Source of the DNA: Bagarius yarrelli
Lineage: Eukaryota; Chordata; Actinopteri; Siluriformes; Sisoridae
Direction: 5' to 3'
NCBI GenBank assembly: GCA_005784505.1
Contig: VCAZ01000122.1
Coordinates: forward strand, 429,284 to 493,283
DNA length: 64,000 bases
In this document: in pieces, positions 34,585 to 46,504 of the stretch
Layout of the letters: each line of letters starts with the position of its first letter
How positions within the stretch are numbered: the stretch's first letter is position 1
Position numbers and translations under genes: made by a program
Notes under the pieces: model-generated
Database searches by the model: none
What the model saw: only the letters and a program-made list of their open reading frames with translations
Told to the model about the DNA's origin: nothing

Positions 34585-35905
34585 GATTATTATGATTATT
34601 ATTGTTGTTGTTGTATTATTATTATTATATCACCAGTCATACACGTGAATTTTTGTACTGCTACGGTGAAACTTCTTAAAACTGACCGTACATAAGAAAC
34701 GACAATAAAAAAGCCTCTGTGTTATGAATGTAATTTGGAACTTTTAAAATAGATTTTTAATAACATTAATATTTATTTTAACATTTATGAACGATTTTAA
34801 ATGATCCCAATCTCTATTTTTTTATTTATATTATCTCAGTGTAAGTTTGTTAAATCTGTTCAGGAACTACAAATCTTCCTAATTTTTTATTTTATACTAA
34901 TAGGACGGTCTGATAAAGTATTTTTCACTTTAAAATGATCCTAATAAGAATCCGGCAAAGTTACATTAAAATACGCAAAGTAGAAACCCACGGTAGGATT
35001 TTCTGATTTTCTGCAATTTTGCGCTACATTAGGAAAATCTGACCAGCTAGGACAAAACGACAAAACACCAAATTAGTTAAACAAAACCGAAACCACAGGA
35101 GTAGCTGATTTTCTGCATTCTATTCGAGCTCTGCACCTTTAAGCCACACACGCCCCCGCATACGTCCTCTCGCGTGAACGCGCATTGCGCGACCCTGAGA
35201 TCAGCCTCAACATGAATATCAACATCAACATAAATGTGTTCAGACAAAAATCTACTTAGCAATTAAAAATTATAATTAACAAAACAGCGGCGAGGAAGCC
35301 ATTTAAGGAATAAGTGTCTTATCGTTCGGTAAGATATCTGGTGCATCTTTGGGTTTTTGTTTGTTCGTTCGTTCGTTCGTTCTATTTATTGCATTTGAAA
35401 GCGCGCACACGTTTAGGCCGCGGTTCTTTAAAGCTCTTTTTTTTATAATAGCTAAAAAAAATAAAAACCTTAATCACGATAACAAGGCGCTTATTACACA
35501 TTTGTAATCCCCAGTCCCGCATCTCAAACCCATTCTGCGTTTACTTCCGCATCAGAAATTAGCAGCAGTTCTGCACTGACGCTGTGCATGCTAATCATGC
35601 TAACAACTTTTTATTCTGTTTTGCATTAAAACAGTCATTCTGCGCTTCCTATGTACTGCAGGAATCAGAACTTTAAATATACTGTAGCGCTTCAGAAGAT
35701 AATGGCGTGGGTTTTTTTTTTATTTAAACCCTTGTGTAGTGTTAGCCACTTAGCCAGCTAGCAGAGATTAGCATTGGCATGTTCTGATTTGGATCTGTTA
35801 CAGGTAAAATTGTCGCCTGAGTGACGTAGTTGTTACGACCTGCACGTGTTCGACACGCGGACCGACCTCTGTTTTTGTTTGAAGCGGAAGTCAGAAATCA
35901 CCAAA
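33441..35905. other. intergenic, AT-rich; possible cyrano 5' end
   Basis: No protein gene is recognised. A GC-richer stretch at 34190-34400 could contain the cyrano promoter and first exon. An (ATT)n-rich tract runs from about 34480 to 34630, and a (GTTC)n run lies at 35362-35381. The rest shows nothing I can assign. Confidence 0.4.
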
Positions 35906-35935
35906 CTAACAACAGTTTATTTTGTAAAAGACAAG

Positions 35936-36470
35936 AGACAGTTTATTAGATAGTTTAATACACAGGTTATCAGACAGTTTATTAGATAGTTTAAAACACA
36001 GGTTATCAGACAGTTTATTAGATAGTTTAAAACACAGGTTATCAGACAGTTTATTAGATAGTTTAATACACAGGTTATCAGACAGTTTATTAGATAGTTT
36101 AACACACAGGTTATCAGACAGTTTATTAGATAGTTTAACACACAGGTTATCAGACAGTTTATTAGATAGTTTAATAAGTTTAATACACAGGTTATCAGAC
36201 AGTTTATTAGATAGTTTAACACACAGGTTATCAGACAGTTTATTAGATAGTTTAATACACAGGTTATCAGACAGTTTATTAGATAGTTTAAACACACAGG
36301 TTATCAGACAGTTTATTAGATAGTTTAATACACAGGTTATTAGACAGTTTATTAGATAGTTTAACACACAGGTTATCAGACAGTTTATTAGATAGTTTAA
36401 CACACAGGTTATCAGACAGTTTATTAGATAGTTTAATACACAGGTTATTAGACAGTTAATTAGACGTTGT
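35936..36470. repeat. 36-bp minisatellite, about 14-15 copies
   Basis: The unit starts ACAGGTTATCAGACAGTTTA and ends TTAGATAGTTTAATAC, with variation mainly at the third-last base group (AATAC/AAAAC/AACAC). Because 36 is a multiple of 3, long frames stay open on the minus strand (12-residue periods such as NKLSDNLCIKLS). One copy has an extra 9-base piece near 36174 and one has a single-base insertion near 36292. Confidence 0.95.
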
Positions 36471-36479
36471 TCCAAAAGA

Positions 36480-37560
36480 ACAGGCGACGTGATGGTCGTT
36501 GAAGCGATGACGTATTGATTTAATCTGTATGCATAGAAATTCCTAAATATTTTAACACACAGTATTCCAATGCATTTTTTGGGGAATCTCTTTTACATTT
36601 CTATTAGTTCTGTTTATGCCATGAACTAATGTCAGATACATTAAGACTAAGGAAAGTTTTGGTTCCATTCGTCCAATTGATTGTTGATTCATTGATTCCT
36701 TTATTCATCCTTTTGTTATTGTGTTATTTGATCATTTTGTTCGTTCAGCTTTGATTCATTTATTAAAAATCAATACTTCCTCATACTAGTTTTTTCCTCA
36801 TACTTAATCCTTTTTGTCAATTTATACTGACCCCCAAAGTGATGCAACTTTAATACAGTAATTTAAATGAATGGCAGAAGTACACACATCCTTTACTCAA
36901 GTAGAAAAAGTTGAAGTATCGACTACCTTTTTTAGTAGTGGGCTCTGACAAAGGGCTCTGACAAAGTAAATAAAGTACCAGAAAAGTGAAGAAATGTAAA
37001 TCAACTACCAGAAATATTAAAATATTAAAAATATATCTAGTTAGTAAGTTAACTAGTGTTTACAAATTAAGTAGCGTTAGCAAACACGTTAGCTGAACTA
37101 TAGTTGATGTGATAGCAAAATGTGCACCCGTATGAATTAAAGGTAATATTACTGCGAACGTAGAAAATAGACTATTATTACCGAAAACATTGAATTAGCT
37201 CATGACAAGAAAGTAGGACTGTCACGATTATCAAATGTTTGGGTGATGATAAATTGTCAACAAAATAATTGCGATTATGACGATTTATTGTCAAAGCCTC
37301 TCATAGTGGCTAATAAAACAATCGCTGTCAGGTCGAATAATTGCGATTATATGATTATTAAATAATTGTGACAGTCTTACAAGAAAGAGATAACAATAAA
37401 ACATAATGAGTAAAAGTAAATAGTTGTCAGAAAATTAAATAGTGAAGTAAAGTACTGAAGTAAATCCACTTAAGTACAGTAATGAAGTACTTGTACTTTT
37501 TTTTAATTCCCATCTCTGGTGTGATGTATGCTGATGACGTGCTTCACTTGATTCAGCTTT
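36480..37560. other. intergenic upstream of tmem39b
   Basis: AT-rich, with no gene. It contains a palindromic MITE-like element at 37216-37378 and a short duplication, GGGCTCTGACAAAG, at about 36943-36965. Confidence 0.45.
37216..37378. mobile_element. small hAT-type MITE
   Basis: The left end GGACTGTCACGATTATCAAA is mirrored by the right end TTAAATAATTGTGACAGTC. Internal AATAATTGCGATTAT blocks occur twice. It is about 163 bp with no ORF. Confidence 0.55.
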
Positions 37561-37611
37561 CATTTAGGAAGGAATAAAAAAAGAGAGAGAAAGAGATTCG
37601 GAGCGTGTGGA

Positions 37612-40499
37612 ATGGCAGGAGGAGGAAGAAGAGGAGCGAGCCGGGCGGCGTACTGTCGCTCTCCGCTGGGCAACGAGACAGGATCCGTCAACAATGGCAA
37701 CCACGCCACCAGCCTGCCTGTGACAGGTGTAAGGTCACGAACCAGGTGTGTGTGTGTTTGTGTTCAGGTCAAATCCACAATCCATATGCAAGGTTTTATA
37801 TAATGTCATGTCACTAACATTTTCATGACTTTATGATACTGCTGTATATAATTACGCTTGTTTTGGCAGGAACAGTTCAGGAACAGGAATCGCGAGCCCA
37901 CCTCTCGCTCCACAGACGGTGGTCCCGCTGAAACACTGCAAGATCCCCGAGCTTTCTGTTGACCGCAATGTAATGTTCGAGCTGCACCTTCTCTTTTGTC
38001 AGCTTATCGCACTTTTCGTGCACTACGTCAACATCTACAAGACGGTGTGGTGGTACCCACCCGCACACCCACCCTCACACACATCACTGGTGAGTCTCTC
38101 AGCACACAGAGTGAGGCCTGAGTGAAGAAAGAGTAGTGGCCTATATGCTTTAGTGTGGTAGAAGAAGGTGTGGCCTCTGTGCTTAGCACTGGTTTGGTAG
38201 GAGGAGACGTAGCTTATGTGCTTGTCATTCCAGATTAAAAAGTAGGCGTGACCGCTGTGTTTGTCAATTCTAGTAAAGAAAGCGGCATGGCTTCTGTGTT
38301 TGTCACAGTTGTGGAGGGACGAAAGGCCACTTGGTTTGTCACATTAGATGAGGAAGCGGGCGTGGCCCCTGTGCTTGTCACTCCAGTGGACAGAGTAGGT
38401 GTGTCTTCTTAACTTAACTTTTTTCTTTCCACAGAACTTCCATCTGATTGACTATAACATGCTGGTGTTCACTGTTATCGTGTTGTCACGCCGGCTCATC
38501 TCAGCTGTTGTTAAAGAGGTAACAAACAGCTGTATATAAATGTTAATATCAACAGATTAGTACCAATCACACTCACTTATTTTTCTTTATTGTTGTTTCC
38601 TCATCACATTTACATTTATTCCTTTACTCTCTCTCTCTGCTGTTCTATGTTTTCTTACACATCCCTTCTCTCTCTCTCTCTCTCTCTCTCTCTTCCTCGC
38701 TCTCTCACTCTCTGCCCTTTCCTCTAATTTACATCCTTTTCTCGCTCGCACTCCGTCCCTTCTTTGTCTCTCTACAGGCGTCTCAGACCGGGAAGTTTCC
38801 TCGCTCTGTCTTCCTGGTGGTGGCTCGCTTTGCGGTTTTGACCCTTACTGGCTGGAGTCTGTGTCGTTCACTTATCCACCTCTTCAGGATGCACTCTGTG
38901 CTCAGCCTCCTATTCCTCTGTTACCCGTGAGTATGTGCACTATTCATCCTATTATTACACTGTAATTACTTGCTGTTACATAGTTATTACTCTCTTTCTC
39001 TTTCTATAGTTTTGGAATGTATATCCCTATCCTTAGAGGCAGCACTGACGTGCGTCTCTCCCCTATCGCCTTTGTCGGCTCCAGAGACACAGGGGCAGGC
39101 ATGGGCGTGTCTGTGGGGCGGGACTATCTCTCAGTGCTGAAGGAAACATGGAAGCAGCACACGAGTCAGCTTTATTGCATCCAGCCAATGCCAACGCACG
39201 CTTGCTGCCTATCACCTGACCTCATTCGCAAAGAGGTCGAGTTCCTCAAGGTCGACTTTAACAGGAGGATGAAGGAGGTGCTGGTCAGCTCCATACTCAG
39301 CGCTTACTACATCGCCTTTGTGCCCGTCTGGTTTGTCAAGGTGTGATTGATGGCCATGTTTTTATGACTTACTGCAAGACGTGTGCACAGTTTTAATCCA
39401 CTTGGTCCACGTGGGCTCTGTTTGTGTTTTTTACGATACTGTTCTAATACATGGACTTGGATAGATACATGGACTGATACATGGGTTAGATAGATGAATG
39501 AAGAAACAGATGGTCATGTGATTGGGTAGGTAAATCCATTGGCGGTAACTTGATGAGATTAGTTAGCTGGATGGTTGATGGATGGTTGGTTGGATAAATA
39601 GATGGACGATTGGAAGGATAGTTGCATAAAGAAATGGATAGGGTTTGGTTGCACATAGTTCGATGGGTGGATGAATAAATCAGTCGGATGGATGGCCAGG
39701 ATTTTGGGTAGATTTTCGTGTAGATGGTTATAAGTTTCCTGTGTTGTCCCCTCCCCACTGCTATAATTCACTATACTGTCTTTGTAGAGCACCCAGTATG
39801 TGGATAAACGCTGGTCATGCGAGCTCTTCATCCTCGTGTTCGTAAGCACGTCAGTCATCCTAATGCGCCACCTGCTGCCCCCTCGCTACTGCGACCTGCT
39901 GCACAAGGCCGCCGCCCACCTGGGCTGCTGGCACAAAGTGGACCCCTCGCTGTGCTCCAACACCTTGCAGCACACGTAAGTCTTATTTTGGTCACGACCA
40001 GGACAGAATAGACCAGGACAGGCAGTCTCTAGATGAAACATACCATTTTTTGTGTCTATTTAGGTGGACAGAAGAGTTCATGTGGCCACAGGGGGTGTTA
40101 GTAAAACACAATAAAAACGTCTATAAGGCCATGGGTCATTATAATGTAGCAGTGCCTTCAGACGTCTCCCATTATCGTTTCTACGTAAGTCTTCACACAC
40201 GCATGACATTATAGCGTTTTATCATGTCATCTCTAAAACTCTTCACACATTCTCTCTTTTTCTCTCAGTTTTTCTTTAACAGACCTCTTCGTATATTAAA
40301 CATCCTCATCATCCTGGAAGGAGCGATGATTTTTTACCAGCTGTACTCGCTGATCTGTTCGGATAAATGGTACCAGACGATATCGTTAGCACTAATCCTC
40401 TTCAGTAACTACTACGCCTTCTTCAGGCTGCTCAGAGACAGAATCGTGTTGGGAAAAGCCTACTCGTACTCCACCTCATCAGACCACAAAGTCAGCTAG
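37612..40499 (+). CDS. tmem39b: tmem39b, multipass ER membrane protein
   Basis: TMEM39 family (with TMEM39A / worm SUSR-1), ER membrane proteins linked to secretory-cargo and autophagy control. Eight exons, 37612-37745, 37870-38089, 38435-38518, 38778-38926, 39010-39340, 39788-39975, 40064-40184 and 40269-40499, give 485 residues (human TMEM39B 492). The N-terminus GGGRRGASRAAYCRSPL and QTVVPLKHCKIPEL identify paralogue B rather than A. Hydrophobic helices include FCQLIALFVHYVNIY, NMLVFTVIVLSRRLI, SAYYIAFVPVWFVK, LFILVFVSTSVILM and ISLALILFSNYYAF. Conserved soluble motifs are PTHACCLSPDLI, YCDLLHKAAAHLGCW and LLRDRIVLGKAYSYS. An upstream GTG-led extension is not needed; the ATG at 37612 aligns with the human start. 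Confidence 0.96.
39455..39705. repeat. degenerate (GGAT/GATG)n tract in tmem39b intron 5
   Basis: Many imperfect GATGGATG, GGTTGG and GGATAAATA units over about 250 bp, the signature of an old tetranucleotide repeat. Confidence 0.7.
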
Positions 40500-41959
40500 A
40501 CGCTCGGTGCTACGCCAGCGTCGAGGAGAAAAGCATGCACTAGAGCTTTTTATTTTTTCTATAACTTTTTTTTGTCACTCTGTTTATGTTCTGACTTGCC
40601 CATTGATTAAAAAAAGAAAATATTTTTGTATTCTTGTAGTTGTCTGGATCTCTTTATTTTTGTGCTTTTTATACATCATAACCAATTTTATTCCATGTAT
40701 ACATACACATAATACTGACATTTAATAGAACATACACATTAGCGTAAGTGTAAACGTTTAGCAAATATAAAGTGACAATGTATGTTAATATATTAATATA
40801 AAACCCAAAAAATAGTAAAGTGCACCAAAGGGATAAACATCAGTATTAAAAAATAAATATAAAAATATATGTTAAAAACACTTTATGTTTATAGCTACGC
40901 TAAGTACTTGTGACCTGGGTTTTTTGTTGTGACTGATGATGATGATGATGATGTCACACTGGAAATGGAGGAATTGCTGGAGGGACAAGTGGTAGTTTAG
41001 TAGTTGTTATGTTGGCCCGCTGTTCCACAAATCCTGAGTTTAAATCCCAGGACCTGAAAGTTGCCACTGTTGGGACTTCAAACAAGTCCATTAATGTTTA
41101 AGTTGCAGAAAAGAAGATGAATAAGCGTGTTTGTTTGTCTCCCAAATGCCAGAATTGTAAGTTACTGCTTTAGTTATAATACTGGAGTCAAACAAAGTGG
41201 AAAATGTCACAGATTTTCCTAAAGAATTAGATTTTATATCGCGTACATACAAGTAAATAATTAAGTTACTATAGAAAATAATAAATAATAATAATAATAA
41301 ATTAACCCTCCTGTCTTTCACCCTTTCAGAGACGGCTGGGATAGACTCCAGCAGATCCCTGTGACCCCGAGTTAGGGAATAAGCGGGTATAGAAAATATA
41401 TGAATAATAAATTAAATTAATAATTAAAGCATTACTTATAAACTTGTGGTTTGTAGCTGTATTTCATCAGAATAAACCTTTGACTTAATAATAGACTGAT
41501 AGAATAACCTTTGACTAATCAGTTTTAAGTAATTATGTGGTTTGCTGTAAGTTCTAGCATTTAATTTATCGCAGGATCTGAAAACTAGTAACGTCATGTT
41601 ATCATCTGGATTTATGATAACAGTGGCTTTGTCTGAAATCACACACTTCTATACTTTATAGTATGCAAAACTTATAGTACGTCTGAATCCTTTAGTATGC
41701 GACAAACAGTGTGTGAAAAGTTCCCGGATGATCCACTACTTCCGCCTGCATACTATGGACACTTTACTATCCCATGATTCCGCTGTAAAAATGACTCGTC
41801 ATATAATCAAAATAGGCGGAAATCGTTGATGCAACACTTTTCAACTTCTTAAAGTAGCTTTACCACGTCAGGAAAACAAAAACATTGGTTAAATTGGACA
41901 TGGTCAGCATAATTCAACTTTTAATTCACGTTCCTGTGACGCCGTCTGTCACGTGGCAA
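40500..41959. other. intergenic, tmem39b to ccdc28b
   Basis: tmem39b 3' UTR, then AT-rich sequence with a worn SINE (about 40990-41160, CCCAAATGCC tail), a (GAT)n run near 40937-40953 and a MITE-like piece at 41632-41770 containing TCTGAAATCACACACTTCTA. No coding sequence is recognised. Confidence 0.5.
41632..41770. mobile_element. MITE fragment
   Basis: GGCTTTGTCTGAAATCACAC and TTTATAGTATGC blocks match the left end of the element at 61068-61456. Confidence 0.45.
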
Positions 41960-41998
41960 CATTGAGAAACGTTGCTATAGTAACAACGTTTCTCAATG
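41960..41998. promoter_or_regulatory. 15-bp perfect inverted repeat containing an RFX X-box-like motif
   Basis: The arms CATTGAGAAACGTTG (41960-41974) and CAACGTTTCTCAATG (41984-41998) are perfect complements around a 9-base loop. The centre, 41971-41984, reads GTTGCTATAGTAAC, close to the X-box GTTGCCATGGCAAC bound by RFX factors at ciliary genes. It is about 0.4 kb upstream of the inferred ccdc28b first exon. Confidence 0.6.
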
Positions 41999-42426
41999 GC
42001 TAGCATTCAACTATTTTGTCTTAGCTAAAATTAAACATTATAGATACCTGGCGTTTGTGCTTATTACTCGAGTTGAAAGTGAAGCAGTGTGTGTTCTTTT
42101 GCCTCCACTTTAATCGGTCGTATTTGCATAAAGTAAAATTTTTCTCAGCTTTTTAAGCATCTCTAAAAACACCCACAAAGTAGTCACCAACGATCGCTGT
42201 CTATCATGTGACCGGAAGTCATCAATTCTCTCGCTGCGTATTTGTCACGATGCGCGTCACCCGGAGCGAAATTGCTTTGCGGTCCCTTTAAGAGTGAAAG
42301 CGCGCTCCCGCCTGCGACCTTTTATTTATTGTTGTTCCGAGCGCGTTCCAGTCAAGGAAGAAAAAAAAAATAGTTCATGTGGTTATTGTTTATTTCTGCT
42401 TTTTTGGTGCAGATCCGCACTCTGAT

Positions 42427-42465
42427 ATGGAGCGGAGTGATGTGATGTGCTGTTTCGATGAGAAG
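42427..42465 (+). other. ccdc28b 5' UTR exon end with an upstream ORF
   Basis: ATG at 42427 opens 13 codons (MERSDVMCCFDEK) up to a strong donor AAG|GTGAGT. Spliced to the acceptor at 44077/44078 (TCTCTAAG), the frame adds AHG and then stops at 44087-44089, before the main ATG at 44150. The preceding 42280-42350 stretch is GC-rich and likely holds the transcription start. Confidence 0.5.
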
Positions 42466-44149
42466 GTGAGTAAAGCCGGTGTGGTGCGTTAGGCGCAAAT
42501 ACCCCAAAAGCCTGTCTCCATCTTGCTAAAGATGGAGGGATGATTTAAAGAAAAAAAAAGTATGGCTTATCATATTCAGGACGATTTAGTCTGTGATGTA
42601 ATACCATATAACATAAAATAAGAGTGCGTTGTTATAATTTGTTAAATGTCGAAATAAGTGTCTCTTAGCGTAATTTTAGTTAAACCCATCTCTCATCTTG
42701 TCTTCCCATCCACTATACAACATTTGTCCTTCTCATTTAACTATTTATAAAGCATGAAAAAGAAAATGATCACCCGATTCTGGATTACATCATGTTCATT
42801 TCCAGCAATTGTATGAGAAATGAAACCATAATTACAATATAGAAACTTTAAAATGGGTCAGATTTCACCCAAAGTCAACAGGAAGGTTAACTTTATTTAT
42901 AACCTTTTGTTAAAAAATATAAAATGTATAAATAACCTTTATTTTCAATAATCCTTCCTAACAAAACAAGATCCTCAAAAGATCCTTATTAAATGGATAG
43001 AAGATGGATGATAGACAATATAATTACAGATCCAGTTATTATCCAGACAAAATGTCTCCTTGTCGTGAGAATCTCCACTTCATTGTCAGTGTGCCATCTG
43101 TTCTGCTCTCACCTGCTGTATCTTAAACAGGAGGTGAATCAGGTGTGTTAAAATGCTGATCGATATCTGACAGAAAGATACCAGACACCCTGCAGTCCCA
43201 CAGAGACCTGAAGCATCTAAAAATACCCCACATTATGACCCTGTGATGAGAGCCGGGCTTTAAAAATAGGATCACGAGAAGCAGAACAAGTTCAGGCGTG
43301 TCTCCGAGCAAGTAAACAAGTAAATAAATGCATACGAGTCATTTTCCATCACTCAGTCTTTCCATGATGGAATATGGATGTAAGCTAAGAGGCTTTATGA
43401 AGGATGATGGAGCTTTGCTTAAAGTCGATCTTTAACAGTCGATAGCAGGCTTGGTAAAGGAACGCTCGGCTCTATGTGGGTGAGTATCATGCTCTATAGG
43501 AGCGGTGCCGCAGTAGGTTCTGTGTTCTGTCCCTGCAAAAAAAAAAAAAATATCCAGCTATTCTATAGTTTAAAACTATGAGGTTATTAAAGGCTGTTGT
43601 ATTAATTGAATACCCGAAATAATGAAATAAAATAGCAGTCCGTAGTTTAAAAAAAACCCTAGCATTGAGAAGGCGTCACAGAAAAATGGGTTACATCTAA
43701 TTGTCCAAGATGGCCGCCTTTATATTGTTTTACTACTTAGCATGCTGCATTGTGTAAATAATCAGGGTTTTTTAGTTTATGAATCTGGATCACATTAGCA
43801 TGAACTGGATTTGTTAAAGGTGGATATGCAGGACGAAGGTTTTTGGCTGAGGTGCATTTCACTTGTTCAGTATATCAGCTATAAAAGACGTCTTACTCCA
43901 AATTACAAAAGTGCTGATCAAGTTAGTTTTGAATAGGGGGGATGATTTTATTGTTCATAAAACCATTTATTCTTAAGTAAAGAAGTGAATAGGGAAAATT
44001 ATTAAATATAAATGGTTTAATTGATTATTTGGTTATTTGGTTTGATTAACTTGACGGCCTATGTTTTTGTCTCTAAGGCACACGGTTAGAAGGAATCCCG
44101 GCTACAATCGTCTTTCATTCAGCCGCAGTGTACAAAAAAACGTTAAAAA

Positions 44150-46442
44150 ATGGAAGACAAAAGAAAAAAGAGGAGTCCCAAAGTGTCTCTCCCCCAACCG
44201 CCTCCTCCGCCGGTGAACCCACGCAAACTCTCCATCCTCCCAGCCAGCAAAAGCGCAACTTTCTCTCTGGGTCTCCCGCAGCCACCGTCCCCTAAACCCC
44301 GGGGCAAGTATAAAAGATCTGTCGGAGCCATTGGGACAACCAAGGAAGTGCTCCCTGTGCCCATGCTCCCTCCCAGGGCCACCAGGTTTGTACAAAGTCA
44401 GTAAACGTATATATTTATTAGGAATTCAATTTAAATCTTCATATAATCACAAGATTTTAGGTAACGAAATATACAAATACAAAAACGCAATGTAACAAGT
44501 AAGGGGTTGAGGGTGAATATTATAAGAGTGTTGAGGGTGAATATTATTTTTATTAAAGCAAGAAACCCAGTTAAGACAACTCCAAACCTGTACACTACAA
44601 CCGCAACTGTGCCACATGGCAGCACATAGAGGCTGAAATCTGATTAGGAAAAAAATCTAACATGCACATACACGTACTGGAAGAAGTGCAGCAAACGCTA
44701 CGAAATGAAGGGAATAAACTGTTGGGAATAAATTAAAATAATTTTATGGAAAAATATTAGAATTTAGGTTGTAAATGTAGGTCAGTGCTTCTGATAGTGT
44801 TCAGGCAGCAGAGAAGGACTTTCTGTCCCTGACCTGAAAAAATATTCAAAATAAACCCTAGCAAAAAGTAGTGTTATTTGGAAAAAAAAAGATAAATATG
44901 AACAAATACTTACTTAAAAAAATGTATAGGGTGAACCATTTTAATTTAATGGTAAAATAAAATATATCCTCAGATACTGTAGTTACAGGTTCTTTAAAGT
45001 TTATTCTAGATGTTTTTGACTGTGTATCTCGCTTGAGCAACTGCAGGGTTCAACATCCTAACAGAGATGTATGTGATTTATGTGTGTAATCAACTAAAAA
45101 TGTTCTTGTTGTTGTTCAAATTTGACCGTAATAACACTAAACTGTGATTTTTCACTGTGATTGTGGTTGGGATGGACACAGCCGCCCTCACCGTGAGAAA
45201 CCACCAGCGCCTCAGCCAGCAGGCCCCAGCCGAGTCGCCCCATCGTCCTCGCCTCTGCAGCACTCATTCCTCACTGATGTCTCAGACGTGAGAGAGATGG
45301 AGGGAGGTCTCCTCAACCTGCTTAACGACTTCCACTCAGGAAAACTGCAAGCCTTTGGTAACACACACACACACACACACCCCGAGTGAACTTTTACTAA
45401 AACACATGTATTTGCTTACTCTTAAGCGTCTGTGAGTTTTGTTTGTGTATGTGAAGGTGTGTTTTTCTCTCTCTCTCTCTCTCACCCTCAGGTAAGGTGT
45501 GTTCGTTTGAGCAGCTCGAGCACGTCAGGGAAATGCAGGAGAAACTGGCTCGGCTTCACTTTAGCCTGGACAGCCATGTGGAGGAGCTTTCTGAGGACCA
45601 GAGGAAAAGCGCTTCAGACCGCAACCTGGAGCACCTTCTCTCAAATGTAACACACACACACACACACCTCTGTTACATTGCACTAGCACAAACTAACTTC
45701 CTTTAACAGATTGCTCATGCACATGAACTTTAATTCTAATAAAGTTTTGACTTTGTGTAAAATGTAAAGTAAAAACAGAATCCAAATTACCTGTTCAGTC
45801 AAAAACACCACAAACACACAATCTGCAGTGTTTAAACTGATTGTGTTTTGTAAATATTCATTTTGATTAATTTTTGCAACACGTTATGAATGCGGGTCAG
45901 CGAGCTTTTGCCGGTTTTGTTTTTAATGTGCATTTTATATTCATTTGGATTTGTACATTTACAGTCAGTTTAGTATGAATGTACACAAAAGTCTTGGAAA
46001 AACCCCAAACAATTTATACAAAAAAAAAAAAAATCAGTTTTACATTACTAAAATTCTATTAAAGATTTCTTTAAAAAAAATTGTAATAATAAATAATATA
46101 TCAGAGCGATGACAAAAAAGTACCACATTTGCAGATAATAAAAAGAAGTGTGAAAAAATGTAAACTTGCATTAAAAAGTAAGATTCACAAAAAGATTGGT
46201 AATAACAATTGTATTCTTTATAATAAGTGCTTATAATAATTTTGTTATGTTATGAACTGTAAGTTCAGGTGTGTGTATGATAGGTTTTTGCATAATCAAA
46301 GCCACACATAGCAGGAAGACCTGGTCACTATGGCAACAGGATTATAACTTCTTTAATACATTTGTCTGTTTTTTTCCAACACACACATACACAATTTTTC
46401 CCTGTCACTTAAATTTACCTCTACATGTTACCTCATTAACAC

Positions 46443-46504
<62 letters not shown>

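Noticed and set aside
35906..36475. A 189-residue repetitive protein on the minus strand
   Set aside because: The frame is open only because the DNA unit is 36 bp. Overlapping frames are equally open and no splice or start context supports a gene.
44102..44395. Minus-strand frames of 79-97 residues opposite ccdc28b exon 2
   Set aside because: They are mirror images of the Pro-rich coding exon, which matches human CCDC28B on the plus strand.
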